From contig JASLOY010000206.1 of the NCBI GenBank assembly GCA_030745255.1, positions 1 to 6,628 of the forward strand: a DNA stretch of 6,628 nucleotides, in the 5' to 3' direction. The notes beneath the pieces are model-generated. The model did not search any database. It was not told where the DNA came from and saw only the letters and a program-made list of their open reading frames with translations. Positions 1-6,628 of the stretch are shown piece by piece. How positions within the stretch are numbered: the stretch's first letter is position 1; each line of letters opens with the position of its first letter. This DNA is from Vicinamibacterales bacterium. Lineage in GTDB: Bacteria; Acidobacteriota; Vicinamibacteria; Vicinamibacterales; UBA8438. A program made the position numbers and the translations under genes.

Positions 1-1
1 T

Positions 2-1540
2 ATCACGGGACTGGCGTTCAGGCGGTTCGTCATCAGACCCAAAGCGCTCGGGACGCCGTCTTTGTCGTCGGGCGTCGTGGCCGTGCTGATCGTCATCCTG
101 ATGGCGACCTATTTGGCGGACTGGTCCGGGCTGTTCATCCATGGTTCGCCGGGCGCAGACATGGTCTGGTGGGCGCACACGCTTGCACTGCTGGCGTTCC
201 CGCCACTCATCGTCCGTTCAAAACACCTGCATCTGGTACTGGCCCCGGCCGCCATCTTCTGGCGGTCGGACACAACGAGCCGCATGCGGTCGTTGGATCT
301 GGAGAATGAAGAGCTCGGGATGAGCACGTTCAACGATCTGTCCTTCAAGGACATTCTCGACGTGAACGCGTGTGTGGAGTGCGGTCGGTGTACTGACGTG
401 TGTCCGGCCAACCGCTCCGGCGGAACCTTGAGCCCGAAACAGGTGATCTTGCAGATGCAGCGGGGCTACCGTGCGAATGGCGAACAGATAGCCGGAACCA
501 CGCGGGAAGTCGCCGAGAGCACCGCGTGGGTGTCCGAAGACGACCTGATGCAGTGCTATGCGTGCGGCGCCTGCGAACAAGCCTGTCCGGTCGGCATCGA
601 ACATGTCGGCGCGAAGATCCTGGATATGCGCCGCGGGCTGGCCAGCAATGGGAGCCTCTCTAATGAGCGCGCGGTGAAGCTGTTCGGCACGATGCAGAGA
701 TATCCGCACAATGTGTGGGGATTGCCCGGGCAGGTGCGGACGAAGTTCATCGCGGACGAGCAGTTCCCGATATTTGCCAAGGGTATGGATGTTCTCTTCT
801 GGCTGGGTTGCGGCAACGGATACGAACCGCAGGGCCAGAAGGTCGCTTCTGCGATGCGAAAAATCCTGGATGCGTCCGGCGTCTCATGGGGCGTGTTGGA
901 GCAGGAGACGTGTTGCGGCGAGCCCGCGCGGCGTCTGGGAGACGAGACCCTGTTCTTGATGGAGCTTTCAGACAAGATTATCGATACGTTCCGGAGCAAC
1001 GGGGTCCACACGGTCGTCACCTGTTGCCCGCATTGCACATCCATGCTCGATGGCGATTATCGTCAATTGGACGAATTTCAGGCGTTGGGTATCACCGTGC
1101 TGCACCATACCGAATTCATCACGCAGGTCATGGACCAGATTTCCCTGACACCGCAGAACGTCACAGCCGTCTACCACGACCCGTGCAATCTGGCACGGGG
1201 ACGCAACATCACCGCGGAGCCACGGAAGATCCTCCGCGACAGCGGCGCGACACTCCGCGATGCACCCGAACACGGGCAGGCCACGATGTGTTGCGGTGCC
1301 GGCGGCGGCCAGCTCTTCATTAGCGACGACAAGAGCACGGGCGTCGTGTCGGACCGCGTGAACTACCGGCGCTTGAACGATTTGTTGGCCACATCTCCCG
1401 ACATGGTCGCGGTCGCCTGCCCCTACTGCCCTATCATGTTGCGCGATGCGGCAGAGGCACGGGAGACTGATATTCCGATCCTGGATGTCGCCGAGGTCAT
1501 TGCCGACCGTCTCGCGCACCCTGGGGAGGTGAGCTCATGA
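2..1540 (+). CDS. Membrane-anchored (Fe-S) oxidoreductase, HdrD/CCG-domain type with NarI-like N-terminus (5' partial)
   Basis: Probable electron-transfer protein joining a membrane domain to a cytoplasmic iron-sulfur module; donor and acceptor are unknown. The frame is open to the first base of the window, and the TTG at 62 has no ribosome binding site, so the true start lies upstream. Residues here count from base 62. A hydrophobic segment (about 4-20) and a second one containing WWAH, followed by SKHLHLVLAP, match the end of a NarI-like domain, where such histidines often bind heme b. Two 4Fe-4S motifs follow (C104/107/110/114 and C165/168/171/175). Two CCG motifs come next: C250, C284-C285, C322/C325, then C375, C410-C411, C453/C456. 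This order is seen in heterodisulfide-reductase-related and DsrK/GlcF-like proteins. The stop overlaps the next start (ATGA), which suggests coupled translation. GC content looks lower than in genes 3 and 4. The family call is firm; the partners are not known. Confidence 0.9.
   Translation: MTGLAFRRFVIRPKALGTPSLSSGVVAVLIVILMATYLADWSGLFIHGSPGADMVWWAHTLALLAFPPLIVRSKHLHLVLAPAAIFWRSDTTSRMRSLDLENEELGMSTFNDLSFKDILDVNACVECGRCTDVCPANRSGGTLSPKQVILQMQRGYRANGEQIAGTTREVAESTAWVSEDDLMQCYACGACEQACPVGIEHVGAKILDMRRGLASNGSLSNERAVKLFGTMQRYPHNVWGLPGQVRTKFIADEQFPIFAKGMDVLFWLGCGNGYEPQGQKVASAMRKILDASGVSWGVLEQETCCGEPARRLGDETLFLMELSDKIIDTFRSNGVHTVVTCCPHCTSMLDGDYRQLDEFQALGITVLHHTEFITQVMDQISLTPQNVTAVYHDPCNLARGRNITAEPRKILRDSGATLRDAPEHGQATMCCGAGGGQLFISDDKSTGVVSDRVNYRRLNDLLATSPDMVAVACPYCPIMLRDAAEARETDIPILDVAEVIADRLAHPGEVSS
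1525..1529 (+). promoter_or_regulatory. Shine-Dalgarno for the BNR gene
   Basis: GGAGG lies 7 nt upstream of the ATG at 1537, inside the last codons of the iron-sulfur gene. It fixes the downstream start and, with the 4-bp ATGA overlap, supports translational coupling. Confidence 0.8.
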
Positions 1541-2664
1541 TTGCTGATGCACCTCTGGCTCACTGGCCGCTCACAGGTTGGCGGTACGGCGCAGGTCTCG
1601 TCGCGTTCACGTTCACCATCGTCTTCCTGCCTGTGCTCTCGACAGTGGCCTTGGCGCAGAACCTCGAGCACATGACCCGCTTCATCTGGGAAGCAGCGCC
1701 GTTTCCACGGGCCCATGCCTCGACGATCGTCGAAGCGCCCGACGGCTCGTTAATCGCCGCCTGGTTCGGCGGGTCAGGAGAGGGGCAGGAGGATGTCGGC
1801 GTCTGGTCGTCCCGGAAGCCGGAGGGCGGCGAGTGGTCGTCTCCCGCCCAGATATACAAGGAGCCGGAGCAGCCCGCCTGGAACCCCGTCCTCTTCCGCG
1901 ACGCGTCGGACACGATCTGGCTCTTCTTCAAGGTGGGGCAGAGCCCCCGCTCGTGGAGCGGGGCCTACATGAAGTCCACCACGTCCGGCCAGCGCTGGAC
2001 CGACCCGGTCTGGTTGCCGGCCGGTATGCTTGGGCCGGTCCGCGCAAAGCCGATCACGCTCGCCAACGGGGACATCCTTGCCGGCACGTCGCTCGAGAGC
2101 TACCGGTCCTGGTCCTCCTGGATGGAAATCAGCAGCGATGGCGGCAAGACCTGGAGCAAGCACGGACCGATTCTGTTCGGCGACATGGAGCGGGACCGCC
2201 GCGGGACGATTCAGCCGACCCTGCTGGAGGTCGAGCCGGGTGTGATACGGGCCTTCTTCCGGACCAACCGGATGGGCAAAATCGCGACGTCACTATCGCG
2301 TGACGGCGGCAAGTCCTGGTCGCCGCTCCGGCTCACCGACCGCGACCATCCCAGCGCTGGCATCGACGCCGTCCGGCTCGACGACGGGCGGTGCATCCTG
2401 ATCTACAACCCCTCGACCACACGGCGCACGCCACTGTCGCTCGCGGTGTCGTTCGACGATGGGGTCACCTGGAACGACTTCCTCGTCATCGAGGAGCTCG
2501 AGGAAGGACAGCGGGGAGAGCTCTCCTACCCGGCGATGATCCAGGACGCGAACGGGGATCTCCAGATTACCTACACCTGGAACCGCCGCCGCATCCGCCA
2601 TGCGACGGTGCCGTTTGACCTGATCCCAGAAGACCCCGAGAGCGCCGGTGACGTTGCTCGCTGA
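1537..2664 (+). CDS. Exported BNR/Asp-box sialidase-like beta-propeller protein
   Basis: A 375-residue protein of the sialidase-like BNR_2 group, often annotated exo-alpha-sialidase or predicted neuraminidase. Residues 18-40 form a hydrophobic export signal ending ALA-Q, with probable cleavage after A40, so it should act outside the cytoplasm. Three good Asp-boxes (SxDxGxTW-like) lie at residues 199-206, 254-261 and 305-312; blades near 91-100 and 147-154 have degenerate ones. Conserved-looking stretches include R58-AHAST, the AWFGG region, a RGTIQPT segment, a C-terminal E328-L-S-Y331-P and Y346-TWNRRRI. The ELSYP tyrosine may correspond to the sialidase nucleophile (inference). The classical N-terminal YRIP arginine motif is not seen; RAHAST stands in its place, so sialic acid specificity is unproven. 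The start is fixed by a Shine-Dalgarno 7 nt upstream. It could instead be another glycosidase or lyase on the same fold. Confidence 0.85.
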   Translation: MIADAPLAHWPLTGWRYGAGLVAFTFTIVFLPVLSTVALAQNLEHMTRFIWEAAPFPRAHASTIVEAPDGSLIAAWFGGSGEGQEDVGVWSSRKPEGGEWSSPAQIYKEPEQPAWNPVLFRDASDTIWLFFKVGQSPRSWSGAYMKSTTSGQRWTDPVWLPAGMLGPVRAKPITLANGDILAGTSLESYRSWSSWMEISSDGGKTWSKHGPILFGDMERDRRGTIQPTLLEVEPGVIRAFFRTNRMGKIATSLSRDGGKSWSPLRLTDRDHPSAGIDAVRLDDGRCILIYNPSTTRRTPLSLAVSFDDGVTWNDFLVIEELEEGQRGELSYPAMIQDANGDLQITYTWNRRRIRHATVPFDLIPEDPESAGDVAR

Positions 2665-2710
2665 GATCGATCGCATGGCTGTCCGGCGGCTGGGCAACGT
2701 GGAACGGACG

Positions 2711-2715
2711 AGGAG
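2711..2715 (+). promoter_or_regulatory. Shine-Dalgarno that decides the ceramidase-like start
   Basis: AGGAG sits 7 nt before the ATG at 2723. Read as codons from the longer GTG (2648) or ATG (2675) starts, it would encode a run of arginines using AGG and AGA, codons expected to be rare in a GC-rich genome. This favours 2723 as the true start. Confidence 0.75.
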
Positions 2716-2722
2716 ACGACTG

Positions 2723-4021
2723 ATGCGACAACTTGCCACCCTCGTCGGCGTGATCGTGCTGCTCGCGCCCGGCCTCGCCGCCGCCCAGCTCCAGGTCGGG
2801 GTCGCCAAGGCCGACGTGACCCCGCCGCCAGGCGTGCGGATGTATGGCTATGGCGCGCGCGGGCCGAACGTGTCGACCGGCGTCCACGACCCGCTCTACG
2901 CCAAGGCGATCGTGCTCGGCGACGGCGAGCGCACGGTGGCCTGGGTCACCATGGATCTGGGCTACGCGGACAAGCCATTGACCCGGGACGTCCGCGCGGC
3001 CGTCTCGGCGGCGCTCGGCTTCGACGAGGTCTTCCTTACCTCCTCGCACACCCACTCGGGGCCCAGCTTCGTATCCGACTTTCCGACCATGGCGGACCCC
3101 TGGGTCGAGGAGCTGCGGCGCAAGATCACCGCCGCGGTGGTCGAGGCGCACGGCGCCCGGCGGCCGGCCCGGCTCGGGGTCGACTGGGGGCGGGTGGACC
3201 TGGGGCACAACCGCCGTCGGGTGCGCGCCGACGGCACCGTCGAGATGTTCTGGGAGAACCGGGATGCCGTGCCGACCAGCCCGGTCGACAAGTCGGTCGC
3301 GGTTGTGGCGTTCGACACGCCGGACGGCGACCCGATCGCCACACTGATCAACCTGGCGATCCACCCGGTGGTGCTGGGTCCCGAGAATCTGGAGTATTCA
3401 GCCGATTACCCGGGCGCGATGATGGCGCTGGTCGAGCGCCAGATCGGCGGGCAGGCGATGTTCCTCCAGGGCGCGGCCGGCGACATCAACCCGTTCTGGG
3501 ACAAGACGCCGCTGGACGAGGGTGCCTACGACCAGATGCGCCGCATGGGTGAGACCGCCGGCGGCGAGGTGGTACGGCTCCGGCGCGAGCTGACCTTTAC
3601 CGACGTCGACGCGATCGCGCTCGGCGTCGAGCTGGTCCCGATCGATCCACGGTGGAACCTCGACGACCCTCAGATCCGGGCCGGTGTGCGGCGTGATTAT
3701 CTCGAGCGTTTCGAGCGCGAGGGCGAGGCTGAGGTGGTGACGCTGCTGATCGGTCCGGACCTGGCGCTGGCGTCGTTTCCCGGCGAGTTCTTCGTCGAGC
3801 ACGGGCTGCGCCTGAAGGGCGAGAGCCTGGTCTCGAACACCCTCTTCGTCGGTTATTCGAACGGGCACCTCGGCTATTTTCCGACGATCAAGGCAGCGGG
3901 CCAGGGCGGCTACGGCGCCGACAGCTCGACCATCGTGGAGGTGGGTGCCGGCGAGCGACTCGTGAACCGGGCGCTGGTCAGCCTGGGCTACCTGGCGGGA
4001 CGCTTGAGTCGGACGCCGTAG
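2723..4021 (+). CDS. Exported neutral ceramidase-family (N-terminal domain) metallohydrolase-like protein
   Basis: A 432-residue protein of the neutral/alkaline non-lysosomal ceramidase N-terminal domain family. Residues 4-21 are a Sec signal peptide ending AAA-Q. The mature protein opens with GVAKADVTPPPG, followed by H109-T-H111-SGP, H214-P in LAIHPVV, SADYPG (D228), QGAAGDINPF (253-258), P-GE355-F and a GGY397 segment. From memory, these correspond to the zinc ligands of Pseudomonas neutral ceramidase (two histidines, a glutamate and a tyrosine), so a metal site looks intact. The catalytic hexapeptide GDVSPN reads GDINPF here, so the serine nucleophile is replaced by N256. The protein is also shorter than true ceramidases (about 650 residues or more) and lacks their C-terminal domain. 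The reaction is therefore unknown; an amidase or esterase using another nucleophile, or a non-ceramide substrate, is possible. In-frame starts at 2648 and 2675 were judged less likely on ribosome-binding grounds. Confidence 0.88.
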   Translation: MRQLATLVGVIVLLAPGLAAAQLQVGVAKADVTPPPGVRMYGYGARGPNVSTGVHDPLYAKAIVLGDGERTVAWVTMDLGYADKPLTRDVRAAVSAALGFDEVFLTSSHTHSGPSFVSDFPTMADPWVEELRRKITAAVVEAHGARRPARLGVDWGRVDLGHNRRRVRADGTVEMFWENRDAVPTSPVDKSVAVVAFDTPDGDPIATLINLAIHPVVLGPENLEYSADYPGAMMALVERQIGGQAMFLQGAAGDINPFWDKTPLDEGAYDQMRRMGETAGGEVVRLRRELTFTDVDAIALGVELVPIDPRWNLDDPQIRAGVRRDYLERFEREGEAEVVTLLIGPDLALASFPGEFFVEHGLRLKGESLVSNTLFVGYSNGHLGYFPTIKAAGQGGYGADSSTIVEVGAGERLVNRALVSLGYLAGRLSRTP

Positions 4022-4043
4022 AGACTCTCCGCACCCAGGAGGC

Positions 4044-4048
4044 AGGAG
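4044..4048 (+). promoter_or_regulatory. Shine-Dalgarno for the dehydrogenase-like lipoprotein
   Basis: AGGAG lies 6 nt upstream of the GTG at 4055. A second, stronger-looking AGGAGG lies just before it (4037-4042), but 12 nt from the start. No other start codon fits between them, so the pair supports GTG 4055. Confidence 0.65.
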
Positions 4049-4054
4049 CAGCCG

Positions 4055-6628
4055 GTGGGCTTCGCAGCAATCCTTGCACGGTCGATTCCGTCGGCCATCG
4101 TCGCGCTGGGGATCACCTTGGCCGTTTCGGGATGCGTCCATGACGACGGGAAAGGGGCGTCGCTCGAGCCGGGCGAGCTCATCGCCACGGCGGGGCTGCC
4201 CGATGATCTGCGTTTGGAGCTGGCCGCACGTGAGCCGGCGGTCGTCGATCCGGTCGGTGTGGCCTTCGACGCCGAGGGGCGGATGTATGTCGTCGAGATG
4301 GGCGGCTACCCGACGCGGCCGGAGGGGACCCCGCCGCTGGGTCGAGTCAAGCAGCTGGTCGACACCGACCTCGATGGCTACTTCGAGACCTGGACGCTCT
4401 TCGCCGACGGACTGCAGTATCCGACATCGGTGCTGCCGTGGCGCGATGGCGTCTTGGTGACCCAGCCGCCCGACGTCCTCTTCTTGCGGGACGACGACGG
4501 CGACGGCAGGGCGGACACGCGCGAGGCGCTCTTCTCCGGGTTTCCGGTCGCCAATACGCAGCACAACATCAATGGGCTGACCTGGGGCCTCGACAACTGG
4601 GTCTATGCCGCCAATGGCGGCAATCAGGGCAGTGGCTATCCAGCCGGCGCCCCTGACGCCGCCGTGTCTATTCGGGGGATGGACTTCCGGTTCCGGCCGG
4701 ACACCGGCGCCCTAGAGACGTCGTACGAGACGACGGGCGGCCACGGTATCGCTTTCGACGCCTGGGGGCGGATGTTCGGCACCCACAACCTGAATCACAT
4801 CCAGCACATGGTGTTTCCAACTGCCTATCTGGCGCGGAACCCGCTGCTGGCGGTGCCGACCACCCGCGACACCATCTCGGACCACGGGTCGTCAGCGCAG
4901 CTCTTCCAGATCTCCGATGCCGAGACCCGCGTCAACCACCCGGAGCAGTCGGGTCGGTTCTCGGGCGGCTCGGGCATTGCATTCTACGGCGGCGGGGCGC
5001 TGCCGGCCGCCTACGAGGGCAGCTTCTTCGTGAACGACGTGGTGGTGAATGTCGTGCACCAGGACGTGGTGACCGCCGTGGGTCCGAGCTTCGTGGCCGG
5101 CCGCCGGGCCGAAGGCGTCGAGTTGCTGGCGGCGCGAGACAACTGGTTCCGTCCGGTGACGCTGGCGACCGGCCCAGAAGGCGCGCTCTACGTCGTCGAC
5201 ATGCACCGGGCGGTGATCGAGCATCCCGAGTGGATTCCGGATGCCGTCGAAGCCACGATGGACGTGCGCGCCGGCGACGACAAGGGCCGCATCTACCGGG
5301 TGGTGCCGCGCGGGGGTCTGCCGATGGTGCGGCCAAGGCTCGCCACCGCCGAACTGCCGACGCTGGTTGCCGGCCTTGCGCGTCCCAACAAGTGGTGGCG
5401 CGACACCGCGCAGCGGCTGCTGGTGGAACGAGCCGACCCGGCGGCGGTGCCGCTGGTCGCCGAGCTGCTGCGCACGACCGACTCGCCGGTCGGCAGGGTG
5501 CACGCGCTCTGGACGCTCGACGGGCTCGACGCGCTCGTGGTCGACGAGATTGCTACTGCGCTGACGGATCCGGAGCCCGGCGTCCGCGCGCAGGCACTCG
5601 TGGTGGCGGAGACCCGGTTGGCCGAGTCGGCGGCACTCGGTGAGGCCATTGCGGCGATGGCCGATGACCCCGACGCTCGGGTCAGAATGCAGGTGGCGCT
5701 GACGCTGGGCGGCATCGACTCCCCAGAGTCCAGTGACGGTCTGCGTCGCGTGCTCGCACGGGACGCCGGTCATCGTTGGACACGGTATGCGGCTCTGGCC
5801 GGGGCGACCGGCGGGGCAATCCGGATGCTGGAAACGCTCCTGGCGGCCGAGCCAACCGATGTCGCCGCGGTGGCGGCCGGCCGGCTCGACGCCGTGCGAC
5901 TCCTCGGCGCGGTGGCTGGCGCGAGCGAGGACGCCGGACTGACAGGCATTGTGCCGCTGGCCTTGCGCCCCGGCCTGACGGACGTCTGGCGGGCCACGCT
6001 GCTCGACGGATTGGCCGACGGGCTGGGACGGGCCGAGGTGACCGCCGTGCCCAAGACGGTGTCCGGCGATCTGGCCCTCCTGCTCGACGCCAGCGCCACT
6101 CCGGTGGTGAGGGCCGCGCTGCGGGTTGCTGCCGCGGCGGGTCTCGGCGAGCTGGCGGCGCGAGACCGCGCGCTGGAACGAGCACGACGTCGTGCCGTGG
6201 ACGCTGAGCTGCCGGTCGATGTGCGAGCCGAGGAAATTGCGCTGCTGGGGCTCGGTGGCTACGCGCAGGTCGGTGAGACGTTGCTGGCGTTGATGGAGCC
6301 GACTGCGCCTCCAGCGCTGCAGGCGGCGGCGGCACGCGCGCTGACGATCCTCGACGGGCCGGCGCGCGGCACCGACGTGCTTGCGCGGTTTCGCGGCTAT
6401 AGTGCCGAGGTCAAGGGGCTGGTGCTCGACATGCTGCTGCGGAATCGCCCGTTCCACGAGCCGCTCGTCGCGGCGCTCGAGACTGGTGAGCTGACCGTCG
6501 GCGAGCTGAACCTCGACCTCGAGCAGCGACGCCGGCTGCTGCGCCGCTCGAGCGACGATGTCCAGACCCGGGCGGCCGCGCTGATCGGCGACCACGAGTT
6601 CAGCAATCGACAGGCCATCGTCGACCAG
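4055..6628 (+). CDS. PVC-type membrane-bound dehydrogenase-like lipoprotein, beta-propeller plus HEAT repeats (3' partial)
   Basis: An open frame of 858 codons with no stop before the window end. GTG start; a hydrophobic signal ends in lipobox V-S-G-C27, predicting a lipoprotein anchored outside the cytoplasm. Residues about 45-418 match the 'putative membrane-bound dehydrogenase' propeller (sorbosone/glucose dehydrogenase-like): DPVGVAFDAEGRMYVVE, two D-x-D-x-D-G loops (103-111 and 146-154) resembling calcium-binding loops, GHGIAFDAWGRMF, the D362-NWFRPV segment leading into YVVDMHR and IEHPEWIP, and GDDKGRIYRV (407-416). The rest, about 430-845, is alpha-helical, Ala/Leu-rich and repetitive, as in HEAT repeats. 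The last residues (NRQAIVDQ) resemble the linker that precedes a CxxCH cytochrome c domain in this family, expected just past the window. It probably oxidises a sugar or related alcohol and passes electrons to the heme (family inference); the substrate is unknown. Confidence 0.9.
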   Translation, partial: MGFAAILARSIPSAIVALGITLAVSGCVHDDGKGASLEPGELIATAGLPDDLRLELAAREPAVVDPVGVAFDAEGRMYVVEMGGYPTRPEGTPPLGRVKQLVDTDLDGYFETWTLFADGLQYPTSVLPWRDGVLVTQPPDVLFLRDDDGDGRADTREALFSGFPVANTQHNINGLTWGLDNWVYAANGGNQGSGYPAGAPDAAVSIRGMDFRFRPDTGALETSYETTGGHGIAFDAWGRMFGTHNLNHIQHMVFPTAYLARNPLLAVPTTRDTISDHGSSAQLFQISDAETRVNHPEQSGRFSGGSGIAFYGGGALPAAYEGSFFVNDVVVNVVHQDVVTAVGPSFVAGRRAEGVELLAARDNWFRPVTLATGPEGALYVVDMHRAVIEHPEWIPDAVEATMDVRAGDDKGRIYRVVPRGGLPMVRPRLATAELPTLVAGLARPNKWWRDTAQRLLVERADPAAVPLVAELLRTTDSPVGRVHALWTLDGLDALVVDEIATALTDPEPGVRAQALVVAETRLAESAALGEAIAAMADDPDARVRMQVALTLGGIDSPESSDGLRRVLARDAGHRWTRYAALAGATGGAIRMLETLLAAEPTDVAAVAAGRLDAVRLLGAVAGASEDAGLTGIVPLALRPGLTDVWRATLLDGLADGLGRAEVTAVPKTVSGDLALLLDASATPVVRAALRVAAAAGLGELAARDRALERARRRAVDAELPVDVRAEEIALLGLGGYAQVGETLLALMEPTAPPALQAAAARALTILDGPARGTDVLARFRGYSAEVKGLVLDMLLRNRPFHEPLVAALETGELTVGELNLDLEQRRRLLRRSSDDVQTRAAALIGDHEFSNRQAIVDQ

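Noticed and set aside
62..64. TTG at 62 as the true start of the iron-sulfur gene
   Set aside because: There is no ribosome binding site upstream, and the frame stays open to base 2 with residues that fit a NarI-like membrane domain. The gene is cut by the window edge.
1578..2303. 241-codon + strand frame overlapping the BNR gene
   Set aside because: Arg-rich translation with no motif, in a different frame from the clear Asp-box protein; a shadow frame.
2648..2722. Longer N-terminus of the ceramidase-like protein (GTG 2648 or ATG 2675) giving a twin-arginine-like TRRRLMR motif
   Set aside because: The arginine run is encoded by the AGGAGA that serves as the Shine-Dalgarno of the ATG at 2723, and uses AGG/AGA codons unlikely in GC-rich genes. 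The 2723 start alone gives a normal Sec signal.
2665..2722. Possible terminator or promoter in the 58-nt gap, including the GATCGATC palindrome
   Set aside because: No stem-loop followed by a T-run and no convincing -35/-10 pair; the short palindrome alone is not evidence of a site.
3398..4564. Open reading frame of 388 codons on the - strand
   Set aside because: It is antisense to the ceramidase-like gene and the start of gene 4, spans their junction, and has Arg-rich shadow-type composition. Both + strand genes have clear family motifs across the same bases.
4892..6595. Open reading frame of 567 codons on the - strand
   Set aside because: It lies wholly inside the dehydrogenase-like gene. 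Its product is Arg/His/Gln-rich and low in hydrophobic order, with no recognisable motif; long antisense frames are common in GC-rich genes.

Overview
The window is a densely packed, GC-rich stretch of bacterial DNA with four genes, all on the + strand. The first is cut at its 5' end and the last at its 3' end. Junctions are a 4-bp ATGA overlap, a gap of about 58 nt and a gap of about 33 nt. Each internal start has a Shine-Dalgarno sequence, and I see no terminator or promoter-like break, so the four read as one operon. There are no RNA genes, insertion sequences, CRISPR arrays or stretches over 300 bases without a gene.

Layout: (1) 2-1540, the C-terminal part of a membrane-anchored iron-sulfur oxidoreductase. 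It has the end of a NarI-like membrane domain, two 4Fe-4S ferredoxin motifs and two CCG (HdrB/HdrD-like) cysteine domains. (2) 1537-2664, a secreted BNR/Asp-box sialidase-like beta-propeller. (3) 2723-4021, a secreted, single-domain member of the neutral ceramidase family. It keeps the metal-site residues but lacks the ceramidase serine nucleophile. (4) 4055 to the window end, a large lipoprotein of the PVC-type 'membrane-bound dehydrogenase' family: a sorbosone-dehydrogenase-like propeller followed by HEAT-like repeats. The window stops about where a c-type cytochrome domain usually begins in this family. Gene 4 has no stop in the window but is clearly coding throughout.

Organism: large propeller-HEAT-cytochrome lipoproteins and short ceramidase-fold proteins are typical of Planctomycetes, Verrucomicrobia, Acidobacteria and related, often uncultured, environmental bacteria. 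The sequence does not settle the phylum.

How the genes may work together (inference): genes 2-4 look like an exported set acting on an unidentified carbohydrate or glycoconjugate outside the cytoplasm, with gene 4 as a possible oxidoreductase. Gene 1 is a membrane redox module that could pass electrons between cytoplasm and membrane carriers. No substrate can be named from sequence. A ganglioside-type reading (sialidase plus ceramidase) is tempting, but residues that define the textbook enzymes are missing from both hydrolase-like proteins.
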